Source: Schistocerca nitens (taxonomy: Eukaryota; Arthropoda; Insecta; Orthoptera; Acrididae). Taken from it: a stretch of 64,000 bases of DNA. Positions 33,221-45,752 of this stretch are shown piece by piece (positions within the stretch are counted from its first letter, which is position 1; each line of letters begins with the position of its first letter). Made by a program: the position numbers and the translations under genes. The stretch covers positions 305,636,150 through 305,700,149 of the forward strand of contig NC_064619.1 in the NCBI RefSeq assembly GCF_023898315.1, given 5' to 3'. Below the pieces are notes generated by a model, which saw only the letters and a list, made by a program, of their open reading frames with translations, made no database searches and was not told the DNA's origin.

Positions 33221-34630
33221 CTGTTAGAAACGTTTAACACGAAAACGCTAAACGCGAAAAAGCGGTTAATACAAAACAATGCTGCAGCCTCGACATCATA
33301 CTACTTAATTCCATACGTTTTCTTCATTTTAACACGAAGCAAAAATTCCTTAACTCGAATGGGTTGCTCTTTTTCGACGAAAAAGTATACTTGCTTTCTG
33401 CATTTGGGAACGTCATCTGGGTTCGTTAGATCACATAAGTCAAACGAGACTACTATCTATTGCTGCTATTTTACTGCTCGTCTTTGGGTACGGCCATCGT
33501 CAAAAATTCATCAATTTTCGAATTTGATGTTGGTTGTGTAGAAATGTTTGATCTGTGCGTCAAAACCGTGAATTTTGTACCAAAATATTTCGTGTACTTT
33601 GTTTTTAAATAAAAAAAGTGTACATCTAGGTTTTAAAGTGTAATGGCAGAGAAATTAAGAAAAAAACTACTACTTCGCTTAAAATGCAGACAGAGCTGAT
33701 CAAGACGGTTTATAAAAAACAGTAGTCGTAAACCGAAATATACGTTCTTGAAGCAATTCAAAATGCAGATCAAATTAATATCATGTTTGAGCACATGGTA
33801 TATTCGAGCCAGAACAAGATGTATGAAAATGGCTAAAGACAAAGCTTTAGAGACTATGTTGCTTGTTTGATTCAAACAAGGGAGGTCTCAGAGCACTCCC
33901 GTAGCTAGAGCCTTGTTGCAGACATGAGCAGGATAAACCCTCAAAACAAATGCATATTCAATTTTCTGCTAATCCAGGCTCCTTTGGCCGTGTCAGAAAA
34001 GGGACGTATAGTGTTGCAAAATATCTGCAATGAAACTAACCACGTTTTAGCGACTATAAGTCGAGATTGGTTGTGGTCTGCGATGTCTTCAATATATGAA
34101 CAATATGAAGCCAAATATGTCTTCAGTGCCCACAAATCTTGCTTGTTTTACAGCTGCTTACCACGTAGAATCCGTTAAGGGGCAGTCGTATTCAACAGGG
34201 AAAATCGCTAAACAAAAAGTGACAATACGGGTAGAATGTACATTTGGGTCTATTTGAAGAACTACCTTTATTTTGTAACTGGGATTATTTTAGAAACATT
34301 GAGAACATTCCCAGTCGAATGCATGTCGACAAAAAAGGTACGTTCACTGAGTGGATTCTCAGTTTGGATGAGCTATAACATATGTTTTCCTAAATGCAAT
34401 AATATACTGCTTATACGCTTTCATTTGTACAGTACGTACCTACAAGAGTAAATTTTAGCAGAAAATAGAGTTATTGTACTGTAGTAAAATTTGAGAGACT
34501 GAAAATACAGTACTGTTTTTCTCGCATTCATTATGTAACACGAAATTCTTTTAACACAATAAAATATTTTGGTACCTCCGGTTTCGAGTTAAACGTTTTT
34601 GACTTTATTGTAATTCCAACAGTTTAACGT
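33221..34630 (+). mobile_element. Decayed pogo/Tigger-like DNA transposon
   Basis: The ends are inverted: left 'CTGTTAGAAACGTTTAACAC'; right, in reverse complement, 'CTGTTGGAATTACAATAAAG' then 'AAACGTTTAACTCGAAA'. The plus strand reads 'FKQGRSQSTPVARALLQ' (pogo DNA-binding part: WFKQ.R...VPVSGPLLQ). Further on come 'YEAKYVFSAHKSCLFYSCLP' (family pattern IFNADETGLFY, with the catalytic DE changed), 'GKIAKQKVTI' (pattern GGKLSKERVTV) and 'FPVECMSTKKV' (pattern LPV.Y..NKKAWM). Frames shift repeatedly and the first catalytic Asp is gone, so it is inactive. Confidence 0.75.
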
Positions 34631-36010
34631 TATGCTTTCCCATACCTTTCTATAATAATTCCCATCCACTGGCTCACCACATAATAATAATTATCCTGTA
34701 CTCTCAATATCAATTAAGTGCTCTGTGTTTCTATATACTTCAGAATATTATGTATTATTATAGTTCTCCTACTGCAAAATAAATAAAAAAGAGAACAGTG
34801 GCTTTAAAAATTCATTTTAATGTACAATTTATTACGTGTATGCATGCAGATGCTGGTTTTGGTGACTGAGTACAGTGTACTGAACAACACGTCATCAGTA
34901 TTTACTTCATTTGCAGACTAATAATTATAACTAACAGGAACAGTATGTTTTAAATTCGTTAGTACCTGCACATGTGGCAAGATCGAGCCATTAATGCTTA
35001 TTTTCTCGTGAGCAGCAGGTCACACACTGAAGTGTGGATGTGTTGATGGAAAATGGTAAGCCTATACTGACAAGCAATTACGACCATGCAGAAAAATTAG
35101 GAAGTAAATTATGTGACGTGTTTGTGAGAAAACTGTTAGATGCAGAAAAAAAAAGAAACAACTGACACAGTGAAGTGGGTACATATGAAGGTACCAATGA
35201 TCATAGTATCAGCACTTATATCCCTAATGTCCTATATATCACTTTCGTGATGAGACAGTATTGTATCACAATCGAATGTTCGGGCCGGCTATGTTACAGT
35301 ACTAGCAGTGATAACTGAGACTGAATCACAGTATTGTCAGTGTCGTCGGTGAATGCAGCCTGCTAATCTGTAATGCACACAAAAAAAGTAGAAAAAACGG
35401 GAAAGCATTGACAACAACTTTTTTTTCGCATTCCATCCGAATGCAGCATTATTGGGTGACTGAGTCACCTCGCTTGATTTATTTCCTGTACACCACATTT
35501 ATTTATTTGGCAACATCCTCCTGTTCGACCGACAAGGAAAGTAACAATTCGTGACGTAACTCTTACAGAACAAGGAGCAAGGAATGGAATATAATCTGCT
35601 TAACTGGGAGCTGGTTTCTGCATGGAATGGTCTTTTCAGAGGTTATTTTCTCTTTGCCTACAGATGACAGGTGTTTGGCCTTCGTTCGTGAAGTAAGATC
35701 GTGCATGTAACTTACCTGTTTCTCAACGTTTGTCGACCTTGAAGATCACATGTATGTCAGCGAAGACTGTATTACAGTTAAACTCGAAAGTTTTCTAATA
35801 TGAGATGTACTATGCAAGGTACTATGCGCTATGTGAAATTTCCTATTAACGTGGGTGGAAAGAACGTAGCCCTCGAAAAGGTTCGAGCCCCGAAACAACA
35901 AAGTTTTAATCATTTGAAAAATTCCTCATTCTGCTGCAGATCGCAAGATTCATTATGGATAAACGCACTTCCTTCCTAACACTTCCTTTGGCGCCTTTCT
36001 TCGCATGCTT
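34631..36010. other. Unassigned interval
   Basis: No gene or repeat is supported. A perfect 15-bp palindrome GGTGACTGAGTCACC lies at about 35455. Confidence 0.45.
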
Positions 36011-36014
36011 GCGT

Positions 36015-36120
36015 TCTCTTACTTGAGGTCTACATCTGCATCTGCATCTATACTTCGAAATCGATTCCGTGAGTGGTGGCGGACAGGACTGCTGTCAGTT
36101 CCAGATCCGCTCATTTCGTG
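36015..36120 (-). mobile_element. LINE 3' end fragment
   Basis: 'CTACATCTGCATCTGCATCT' followed by 'GAGTGGTGGCGGACAG' parallels, in reverse complement, the 3' end of the LINE at 23815-24258 ('GCGGAGTATCTATGTAGATT'). The match is short and diverged. Confidence 0.4.
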
Positions 36121-36154
36121 CCGTTAAGAACGATGGTTTAAGTTATGAGGGGAC

Positions 36155-36580
36155 TTAAAAAGTAAGTTATATATTATTATGGCAGATCAAGTAAGTTTTA
36201 TTGAATGCTGCACTAAACTACAAAATGACAGATACATGTTACTACTTTTCACCAAGACGATGTATGCAACAATCGAAACGTTCCACCAGTCGTTCAGTTC
36301 CTCGGAATAGAAATCCGCTCCTTGGTAACGGAGCTATTCTATTTCTGTGTAAACCTCCTCGCCGGTGGCAAATCTGTGTTTGCTGCGACTCAGTTTCTCG
36401 ATTGCCTGGACGTATTCGTCTGCGGTCAAAGTCGATCGGCTTCCTTCCCGATCAACGTTTCATTCGTTTAGCAACATCTTCCTTTCTCACATTGTTGACA
36501 CAATTTCATTACGGCTGGTTGCGACATTGCATGAGGTCCCGGTGTTTTTCCGAGACCATTTGCAAACACATACACAAAAT
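36155..36580 (-). mobile_element. Internally deleted mariner-like element, copy 3 (truncated)
   Basis: The plus-strand sequence 'TATGGCAGATCAAGTAAGTT' and 'TTGAATGCTGCACTAAACTA' matches the reverse complement of the right end of the copy at 17045-17690 ('TAGTGCAGCATTCAGTAAAA'). The match continues through 'CAGTCGTTCAGTTCCTCG'. The left part of the family is missing beyond about 36580. Confidence 0.65.
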
Positions 36581-39302
36581 AACTAAAAGGTGATAACTGC
36601 GGCATTGATGTCACTCTAGAGCATATTCGCATTTACATATGTATGCACTAATAATTTTATAAGGGACCGTGGTACCGTTCTAACTGGCTCTCTCTGCCTA
36701 TAACATTCTTCTTTAGAACCTAGTCTGATGCGGCTCGAATTATTGAATATCGCATGTCCATAATTTATTTTTCTTATTAAACTTTTATTTCACTCCGTTA
36801 ACCAAAGCAAATCTATATAGTCTCCCAACTAATAATCTTACTAATACGAGATATAACTTTGAAATGAATCACAACATGTAACAACTTCAAAAAATGCTAA
36901 AACACTACGTATTATTTAAATAGAGAGAGTAATTTTAAAGGAAGCAATAAAATAAATACATTACAAAAATAACACCAGAATTTCACGCTGAGTCTGAGTG
37001 CAATTTACAAGTTTTGCCCATAAGAATCATATTGTCCCGCATACTTCCACGACGTCTGCCACTCCAATGTTCTACGACAAACTGCTTCTCGACAGGTCGC
37101 TTGTTCTTTCGAATAAACTAGCCTATGTAGAATCATCCAGGTATTCCATGATGTTCAGCTGCTTATCCTCTGTTAAGTAAAAGAAACTGTTTCTTCGTCT
37201 GTTCCCTGATCTATAATTTCAGTATCTGACCTATCAATGTTCGTGGGATGATTGGAATGAGTAACCGTATTACAATATGCCACAGTGAAACTGCTTTGAA
37301 AACCAAATTAAGTCTTTCCGTCTTATCTTTGCCACAGCCGACATAACTGTTTAGTTTCTTCTAGTACATCTTCCACAGGTTGGAATTAAAATGTGGTAAT
37401 TTTTCTTCTCGTTGCTATTCTTCATCATTCAGTTTTCGCTTGTTCATAATCTTAAGTCAGCACAAAAGTGAGTGCATATTCTGTATCATACATCTGGTCA
37501 GTTTTTCATTTCTCCACCTGTAATGACTTTCTCGTTTGTAAACTTTACCTTTGCTGTCTGTCGTTGCTGCCTTTCTACTTGTAATGATTGCGTTGTTTTA
37601 TTTCATTTCCATCCTCTTCTCTTCGACATTATACTGTCTAGCAAACGTTAAGTTTTCACCCATTTTTCCACGAGATAGATATTTTGATTTTACCGCTAAG
37701 TCACAGTGTAATGTAATCTTTTGTGCCTATAATTATTAACTGTCCTCAGAATTCGGGAAATATTATTCCAGTTCAAGGTAAAGAAGTCTTTGTCAAGGTC
37801 TAAATCGCAATTAAGCTACATCCGGTTTCCTCGTGTCCTGCTTCAATAATATGACACTATGACAGAAGATGAAGACTATTTCTTGGAAAGTAGATAACTT
37901 TTGTGAAGTATAAATCCATTCTTTACTGATTATCGCCGAGAATCTCTTCCAGTCTTTTTCTATCGTTGAGCTTGTCTCAAGTAGGTGTTAAAATTTTATC
38001 ATTTTGTAGATTTTCTTAGTGCGCAGCTTTTGGTTTATGTCAGCAAACAGCATTGTTAAACGTTTGCGAATAACTATCAAGTGACTACTGACGTCAGTAA
38101 AACATTATGCAATAGTTACCACACCCTCCTGTCAAACCACTTGAAAATTCATCCTGCAATGGAACATTCGCGTATTAGAATCATTTGCAACTGCGCATAG
38201 CAGTCGTTGATATACGTTTCGTTTACTGTCTCTTTAGTTTGAGTTCATTCGGATTTCCAATTATCATCCTCACGAGTGGGTATTCTTGACTTTTGCGGAA
38301 ATAAACCTCACATACATACTAAAGTGAATCGTCGTGTTCCTAAAAAGAGACGCCTGATGATGCCTTCGATGGGACGCACAGATTCCGATAGGGTAGATGT
38401 GCATATTTCAATAAAACAAAGTGATTAATTACTGCCCCTTTCTTGTCAAATATCAACAATTAATTACTGTCGATCAGAAAAGTGTATTTATGTAATGCTG
38501 CGTCGTCCCCACTGAAGTTAATGCGCGGGGTTAGTGTGTGGACCTGATTGGTGGACGATGATTAATGGATGCGGTGCCTTGCCGCTGATGGAACACGTCC
38601 GTGCTCCCGAACTGTCTGCCCTCTGTTAAACCAGAGTAAATGGTAGCGCACTGAATTGAAAATTTCCCTTTTTTGGTGCTATAGGCGTTGATAAGACAGA
38701 AAAATGTAATCATTTCTTCTAAGAAATGTAGTGACTATGATGGATGCCCACCAATGTCTGACGCAAGACGCTTTGGGCGGGAAAAAGTTATTGTTCTGCT
38801 AGACTGCAACAGGCAGAATGAAGGATAGTTTTCTGAAAAAATTAATACTGTAAGTACGTAAGATATTTGTTGATTAAGTTTCGCGCTTTTTCTGTTTTTC
38901 TTTGCAATAATACTTTCGGTTACGTACGTATTCCGCGGCATCTTATTCTTTCCTTGCCACCACTGTGAGTGTCTTCTACAGCACTGTGAAAAGATCTTTG
39001 CAGAAACCAACTACGTTTGTAATACTACAACCTTTAGTCTCAGACGACACCTTGAAGGAAGAACAGGAAGAAGCTTGGACGTACCCATCCCGTCGACGAA
39101 GAAGCCATTAGAGATTATTGATTGACTTAGCATACACAACTGTGGGAGACACAGACAGGTGTGGCATTTCTAAAAGGTTGTCGAGGCATCCTGTCGAGAA
39201 AAACAAATGAAACGTGAACCTAGATATCTTCATAGAGTACTGAAACCCTCCCCTCCCATATACCAGCAGAGAACACTGTGCTAGCTTCTGCTACAGCTGT
39301 TA
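36581..39302. other. Unassigned interval
   Basis: About 2.7 kb with only short motif-free frames. Around 37745-38040 there is a faint resemblance to RTE sequence on the minus strand, too weak to call. Confidence 0.4.
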
Positions 39303-39303
39303 A

Positions 39304-39475
39304 TACACTGATGAGCCAAAACATTGTGACCACTCCCCACCACGAGACGGATTACTACCCGATGGCGTTGCGGGAACGTTGGGCGCAAAGGAGCAGAGAC
39401 AGACAGCAGATGCAGAAATCCACTGACGTAAGTGACTATGACAGAGAGCACATTTTCATATTCCGCCACCAGTAG
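39304..39475 (+). mobile_element. Terminal fragment of another Tc1-like family
   Basis: It starts next to a TA with 'CACTGATGAGCCAAAACATT', a terminal repeat I know from a locust Tc1-type family, and runs about 170 bp into the element. No transposase body or right end is present. Confidence 0.5.
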
Positions 39476-40237
39476 TATAACTAAAGTATCTCTCATCATT
39501 TAAAAAGAGTCGAAGCGAGTCGTTTTTAGTGTTTCGTATCTCAATCGATAAAAGCGAAACACCTTTAGCCGTAGTCGTTAAACTGCGGACCGCGGGCCGT
39601 ATGCGGCCGGAATCAAATAATCGTGATGCCCTCGGTTCTTAGCCGTATGTTATAATAATGTTCATGTAGTAACTAACTGGCGAACCCACATACGTCGACT
39701 AACGTTAAGAGCTTCATAAGAATGCAGTGTTTCTTTTCAGTAGCAAACAAAAATACTAACATAGACGATAGTATTTGAAGACGTGCTTTATTTTATTTGA
39801 CATTTGTGAGTTCGATCGTGAGCTAAGTAGAGCTGGATATTTACGAGTGCTTCCGGAGGAGAAGTCACTAGCGCAGCCATTTTGGGGTTTGGGAGGGGGG
39901 GGGCATGACACGAGGAATGTTTTCTTGAGTGTCTTCCAGTGCTGATAGATCACAGGTATGTGTGCCTCGTATCGGTCAGATGCTACGATATAAATCACAG
40001 ACGGAAGTAACGTGGATTCTTGAACGCTCGTTACAGAGACCGTCATCTACAAATGCGGTACATATTTGCAGCAAGGATTATGATCTTAAATCAAGGCTGT
40101 CGTAATACAACCCAATGAACAGAAGAAACTTGACACTGAAAACATTTAGTAAATATTTGCGACCGTGTCTCATAGTGCATAGAAATATAATTACAATAAC
40201 TTTTATTGATCCTTTAATCATCCTCACACAGCACAAC
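39476..40237. other. Unassigned interval
   Basis: 'GTTAAACTGCGGACCGCGGG' at 39579 resembles hAT-type terminal regions but lacks a partner end. A 9-G run lies at 39895. Confidence 0.35.
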
Positions 40238-40249
40238 AACACTTCGTCA

Positions 40250-40445
40250 GCCGGCCGCTGTGGCCGAGCGGTTCTAGGCTCTTCAGTCCGGAACCGCGCT
40301 GCTGCTACGGTCGCAGGTTCGAATCCCGCCTCGGGCATAGATGTGTGTGATGTCCTTAGGTTAGTTAGGTTTAAGTAGTTCTAAGTCTAGGCGACTGATG
40401 ACCTCAGATGTTAAGTCCCATAGTGCTTAGAGCCATTTGAATTTG
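40250..40445 (+). mobile_element. tRNA-derived SINE, family A
   Basis: A full-length plus copy from 'GCCGGCCGCTGTGGCCGAGC' to 'GAGCCATTTGAATTTG', with a perfect 12-bp duplication AACACTTCGTCA at 40238-40249 and 40446-40457. Confidence 0.96.
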
Positions 40446-40744
40446 AACACTTCGTCAAGCTGTTACGGTGTCATAACTTTGGGGTCGCTGAGCGTGAGAG
40501 CAGTCTGAAACAGAGAATAGCCGACACGAAGTGTTCCGCATGGTGCCGACTTTTAACGACTAACATTTGGGGGTCGGCGGTCACCTTAACGCTCTCATAC
40601 TATGGGCCCTCACAACATACGAATTTATATACAGCGGCGAGGTGGGGGGGGGGGGGGGAGATCAAAAACGAAAACGTCAAAAACACAAATTACGACCTTT
40701 TCTTATATGGTGTAGGAATAGGTTGACACTCAAAACAGCTTCCA

Positions 40745-41635
40745 GTCATCTACGAATCGATAAATAAAGGTCCAGTACGGTGTCCGAGAGAATTTTATAC
40801 CATTCTTCCTGCAAAAAAGAAGCAACTTCAGGTAACCAAAGTGTACCACAAAGGCACAATAGTAATGAGATCTGTTGCCTGTGGCGGCGAGGGAAGAGTG
40901 ACAGTTCACCCTCGTGCTCACAAAAGCATTCCTGGAGGAAGCGTGATGCGTGAACAGAGGCCGTCGACTTGGGACACAGCATCACCGTTTGGGAACAAAC
41001 ATTGTACCATGAGATGGACCTGATCCGCCAGTGTGGTGACGTAATCCTTGGCGGTAGTGCGACATTGCAGAATAACCATGGAATATCGCGATAAGTCTGC
41101 TCAAGTCATAGTCTTTTATGACTTTTCGCAAGTAAACTCGACCAGAAGTTGGAAACAGTATCAAAAATGACTTATACGACCAAATTACTTTCTTCCAACG
41201 CCCCATAGTCCAGGTTTTATTGCTTCAGCATCACATTTTCCTACTGCGGGCATTTGCATCACTCTTGAGTGGTTTTGGAATTCCAGTTCGCCCTGCAGTT
41301 TTCTGCTTACGGATCTTTCTTCATGTTGTTCTGGTGCTGACAGGGTTCGCGAGTGCGACGTTCAGTTCTGCAATGACTTTTGAAGCTGTCGTTTCATATT
41401 TTTAGTCATAAGCTTCTTGAATGATCGTCTATCACCATCACTCAGCACACACTTTCATAGACATCGTGACGTAGAGGATGACGATTTTGAGCTTTTAATG
41501 CATGCGGTATTAGTCTTCGACGCAGTGCCTCTTGAAACACCAAACACTTCAGTTACCTTGGTCACGGAAGCACCCAGCATACGAGCACCAACAATTTGCC
41601 CAAGTTCAGTTTGACTTAGGTCTGACATAATGCAC
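40745..41635 (-). pseudogene. Tc1-like transposase remnant (family D)
   Basis: The minus strand opens with 'MSDLSQTELGQIVGARMLGA' and 'SVTKVTEVFGVSRGTASK', a Tc1-type helix-turn-helix. Later 'KKVIWSYKSFLILFPTSGRV' fits the block VIWSDESSF, with the first catalytic Asp changed to Tyr. 'FCEHEGEL' and 'LQEEWYKILSDTVLDLYLSI' match the C-terminal part. The second catalytic Asp block is frameshifted. A 15-G run lies just outside at 40644-40658. Dead copy. Confidence 0.8.
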
Positions 41636-41904
41636 TCACAATTACACAGAAGATTGTTTTGACCACAGTTGACACGTGAAACATAATGAGGATATTGCCA
41701 AGTGCCGTTCGTGGTCAAATACAACAGCGCAATCTGCAAGCTTGGTCAGAACCTACATTTACGATCAGGCACGCATTTCTCGCGGTGTTTTCATATTTTT
41801 GTCCCACTCCTCTAGGTCACAAATTAATAATAAGATCTGCACATATGCAGCCCCAGATGCCACCCCGACAATGTCAGTATTGGCTCTTGAACAAAAAAGT
41901 TTGA

Positions 41905-42330
41905 TGATCGCTTTGCTGTCCGTCTGTGTCTCTGTCTGTCCCACATTTTCCCAGGAACGGATAGACGTGTCAAGTTCAGATTTAAGCTCCTAAGTCAGTG
42001 CAATCAAAACATACGGCCAATTATGTCAGATACTTTGGAACTCGTAAACTCCTTCATCAAAACCCCTACTTACCATTGATCTGGAATCATGGAATTTGGC
42101 GTGGAGCAAGGTTCCAACGTATAAGTAAGCAAATAATACGAAAATTATAAATTTTTAACTATGTCATATGAAAGAATTTTTTTTTATTTGTTACCAGACT
42201 GTTTGTCTCACCACCTCTTAAGACTACTTTTTCTCAGGAACGGATAGTCGCATATCTTGCCACCATCGATATCGACAACAGGCCAAAATCGTGGAGATTT
42301 TAGATTCCTAGGAGGAACGAAATATCAGTA
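41905..42330. repeat. Probable interspersed repeat with internal duplication
   Basis: Two internal copies of CAGGAACGGATAG (41952 and 42235), each preceded by TC-rich sequence ('CTGTCCGTCTGTGTCTCTGT' and 'GACTGTTTGTCTCACCACCT'), suggest a repeat I associate from memory with locust genomes. I know no protein for it, and the boundaries are approximate. Confidence 0.4.
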
Positions 42331-43299
42331 TCAATAATTAAGTTTGTACGGAACCATTGGGGCGGGAGTCTCATTCGTAGTCATTCGGTTTTTGTCTTTT
42401 TCTTTTCTTTTCTTTTCTGGGCTATGCAGTCCAGAAAGTTGCAGTCCTTTGTGATCTGGATACAAGTCTTTTATTTGTACCACGTGTTTTTTGTTACGTC
42501 TCCGCTTCAACTCTGTGAAGAGATCTCTACATTTAGAATAGTTTTGGTTTTAATACTAACTTCAGCTCATTTTACTGCAGATGTGGCCCTATATTTCAGC
42601 AGATTCGGTGTCGCTCCTATAGTCTAGTATTAGGGCGGTAGTCGAGGGCAGGGATAGCGTAGATACCCAATAAATTTTATGTTTGTTGTGATGGTGAATG
42701 ATATGCAATAACGCAAGTCATCTACCAGCTATATCTACAGAACAGTTTTCCTTATATGAGTTATGAACTAATCGATCTGTGTGTTTCGTTTAAATTGATC
42801 AACTAGAATTTCGTAACGAAGTCTATTTTATCCTTCCTTTCGAGCTTATCTCCAATGGAAGCCCATTTCGTGGGAAACACGTCACAAAATTGAAGTCATC
42901 GATGAAAACAATTAAATGCTGCCCAGTATGTTATTAGATCTGCGATTAAAGATGTGTAATACAGCAGCTGGCTTGAGTATATGACAAAAGTATATTTTAT
43001 TTTACGTGAAGATTTAACTACAAGGACAACTTTGTGCAAGATTGAATCCTGACTAAAAGGAAATGCGAATACTAAATACTCAACATTGATCAGACCTTTT
43101 TGAGAAGAATCTGTATGCCGATTTCCCAATGTGGAAGAGATGTCGCGCCAGAAACGGAACTACAATCAAAGCAGCTGGCATAGCCGATGGCATAGCCATT
43201 GGTTCCTCACATGAAGTGATTCTTCTTATTGTTTAGTTTGCAAATGTGAAATAAAGAGTCTGGAGGATGACATTCAAATCTTAACGACTTGTGTTATGG
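42331..43299. other. Unassigned interval
   Basis: It contains a polypyrimidine run 'TTTTTCTTTTCTTTTCTTTT' near 42399. Nothing else is supported. Confidence 0.45.
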
Positions 43300-43312
43300 A
43301 ATACGTGAGAAG

Positions 43313-43726
43313 CCGGCCAGTGTGGCCGAGAGGCTCTAGCCGCTTCAGTCTGCAACCGCGCAACCGTTACGGTCGCAGGTTCGAATCCTGCTTCGGGCAT
43401 GGCTGTGTGTGATGTCCTTAGGTTAGTTAGGTTTAAGTAGTTCCAAGTTCTAGCCGCGCGGGATTAGCCGAGCGGTCTTAGGCGCTGCAGTCCTGGACTG
43501 TGCGGCTGGTTCCGGCGGAGGTTCGAGTCCTCCCTCGGGCATTGGTGTGTGTGTTTGTCCTTAGGATAATTTAGGTTAAGTAGTGTGTAAGCTTAGGGAC
43601 TGATGACCGTAGCAGTTAATTCCCATAAGATTTCACACACATTTGAACAACATTTTTCTAAGTTCCAGGGGAATGAAGATCTCAGATATTAAGTCCCATA
43701 GTGCTCTGAGCCATTTGAACCATTTG
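43313..43726 (+). mobile_element. tRNA-derived SINE, family A, split by SINE B
   Basis: The left half runs from 'CCGGCCAGTGTGGCCGAGAG' to 'AGTTCCAAGTTCTA' and the right half resumes at 'TAAGTTCCAGGGGAATG', ending 'CTGAGCCATTTGAACCATTT'. A perfect 13-bp duplication AATACGTGAGAAG at 43300-43312 and 43727-43739 frames the whole nest, so the two halves are one insertion. Confidence 0.96.
43453..43657 (+). mobile_element. tRNA-derived SINE, family B, nested in SINE A
   Basis: Complete family B copy: head 'GCCGCGCGGGATTAGCCGAG', B box 'GGTTCGAGTCCTCCC', body 'AGGATAATTTAGGTTAAGTA' and tail 'TTTCACACACATTTGAACA'. Its target duplication CCAAGTTCTA / CTAAGTTCCA (two mismatches) lies inside SINE A, so B moved after A here. 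Confidence 0.95.
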
Positions 43727-43739
43727 AATACGTGAGAAG

Positions 43740-44485
43740 ATTGTGAGCTTTCAAATGAAAGTAGTCGATTACGTGTGGCTTGGTATCTGAGTGGAAAAAG
43801 AAGTGAGTGAACGTCAGACTACAAATGTAACGGTCAGTCCGGAGTGGATCGTAGGACTGTTTTCTGCCCCTTACGGCTACTTTCTGCCGATGCAATGATG
43901 TGCGTGTGAAAAATTCCAAGATGCACAGTGGTTCTGAGTACAAATAAAAGTGTAGTTTCCCCAATAACCGGCTACTGAGTCAGCGCCAGGCGAGGGCATG
44001 CCACTTCCAGTAACACAGCAGTGTTGTGCTGAAACGAACATTATTGTTGGAGATAACTTTACTTTATCTATATTTTAGTTCGACAATACATCTGCCCACG
44101 AAGATGCTTTGATAATGCTAAAGTAGAAGAATCTAAAATACAAACCGTTAGGTCATCCGCCATATTCACTAGCTTTGATACCATCTAAGTTCCACCTGCT
44201 CCCACACCTTAAGAAAATTGAGTAGAAAATGCTTTGTGTCCAATCAAAAGTTTATGGCAGCTGTAGATGGGTGTTTTAAAGTTGTGACCCAGTGTAAAAG
44301 TGATGGCCAGATTAACATAAAAGTATACCAGGTAGAAAAAAGTGTATGTTTGTATTTCAAAACATTTGTCTCCTAACCACCACGAAGATTGATCTCCATA
44401 ATTTAACTTAACTGTTACGATCAATATATATGATCTTAAATATCTCACTTTTTTCCACGATAATCTCCATTAGTTTATAAGGAGA
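43740..44485. other. Unassigned interval
   Basis: No supported feature. Confidence 0.45.
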
Positions 44486-44489
44486 TTCA

Positions 44490-45510
44490 TACATTGTCCA
44501 GTCACATTAGTGTTAGCACCTGTAGAAAGCCGGAATAACCACCTTTTGGAGTGCGGACCGCTGTGCCACATGCAGGAAGAGAGTAAATAAGGTTGTGGGA
44601 GGTACCGACAGGGATGTGGAGCCATGCCCACTACAGTGCCTCTGTTGTGGATCCATGGCACGAAGAGCCCCATCCAGGTGGTCCCACAGAGTCTAGATTG
44701 GACTTACGACGGGCACTAGGGTGGGCAGGGGGTACGGTAGGTTCATCACGGTGCTCTTCCAGCCACACATACACACTGCAAACTGTGTGAAAGGTTGCAC
44801 TGTCCTGCTTGTAGATGCCATAGTGCCGAGGAAAAAGAAACTGCATGCCATGACACACTGGGTCTTCCACAATGACGAGATCATTCAGGTAATGCTACGA
44901 AAACGTTCCCCAAACCATAACGCCTCCTCCTCCGGAATGGATCCTTCGCCGATTGCTGCAGGCTGTGGATATCCAACGTTTCATACCGTACATGCCAACG
45001 GTCATCTGTCCGGTGGAGCATAAAACGTGATTCATCCTAAAAGGCCACATGTCGCTTCCCAGGGAACGTTCAGTTGCGGTACTGGAGTGAAAATTCCATC
45101 CTTTGTCGTCGATGAACAGCGGTAAGCATAGCTGCATGAACCAAGCGCCTGCTGTGGAGGCCCGTAAGCAGCAATGTTCCCTGAATGATGATTGAGGAGC
45201 CAGTGTAGATAGCTCCTTGGTTTATCTGGGCAGTCAGTTGATCGAGCATTGCCCGTATATTCGCTCGTAAACGTCTCCGCAGCCGTTGTTCACTCCTGTC
45301 ATCAATGGCCCGTGGTGCACCACAGTTGTCTCAGTGCCTGTTTTGGATAGTGCCACTTTGCCATGCACGGTATTGCCGTCTCGGAAATGCTTCCACTGTT
45401 GACCCAAAAGCCAATGATCATGCCCTAATGGACGTCAGATAAATCGCTCTGTTTCCGCTTTACGACAACGACTGCACTGTTTTCCGCGTCCCTCCGACAT
45501 GATTTATACA
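44490..45510 (-). pseudogene. Tc1-like transposase remnant (family E)
   Basis: The minus strand reads 'MSEGRGKQCSRCRKAETERF' near the start, then 'GGGGVMVWGTFS' (family G-VMVWG block) and 'ATFHTVCSVYVWLEEHRDE' (second catalytic region; the Asp-Asn before it is changed to Asp-Ser). Near the end 'WLHIPVGTSHNLIYSLPA' and 'TAVRTPKGGYSGF' form the C-terminal tail. The third catalytic block is out of frame ('HPSARRKSNLDSVG'). Several stops are present; TIRs were not established. Confidence 0.7.
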
Positions 45511-45752
45511 CCCTCCACTGTTAGTGCTGCCACCTGCCGTTTGTGAGTGGTTATTGCGCGTTGACGTTGAACATAGGCGTTGAGTGGACCGTGTACTGGG
45601 TGTTTCAGATTTCATGTTACACTCCTTTAGTAGTTGTAGAGGGGACTTATCAGACCAAGTTTTACATAGAAACTCACGTCGGGAAACGTCACACAACGTC
45701 ACTAAAGAACGTCAGAGTTTATAGACGCCGACGCCTGTAAATGTATGTATTG

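Noticed and set aside
35455..35469. GGTGACTGAGTCACC palindrome as an AP-1-type site
   Set aside because: It is a single short palindrome without nearby promoter evidence.
37745..38040. Faint RTE-like similarity on the minus strand
   Set aside because: Only a few short words resemble the 21411 element; it could be chance in AT-rich DNA.
39577..39640. Possible hAT terminal region ('AAACTGCGGACCGCGGGCC')
   Set aside because: No second end, no 8-bp duplication and no transposase were found, so the match is too short to call.
40115..40378. Repeated open frames ending 'VAGSNPASGMDVCDVLRLVR' in several places
   Set aside because: They are translations of the SINE A head and body, present wherever the SINE lies, and not host proteins.
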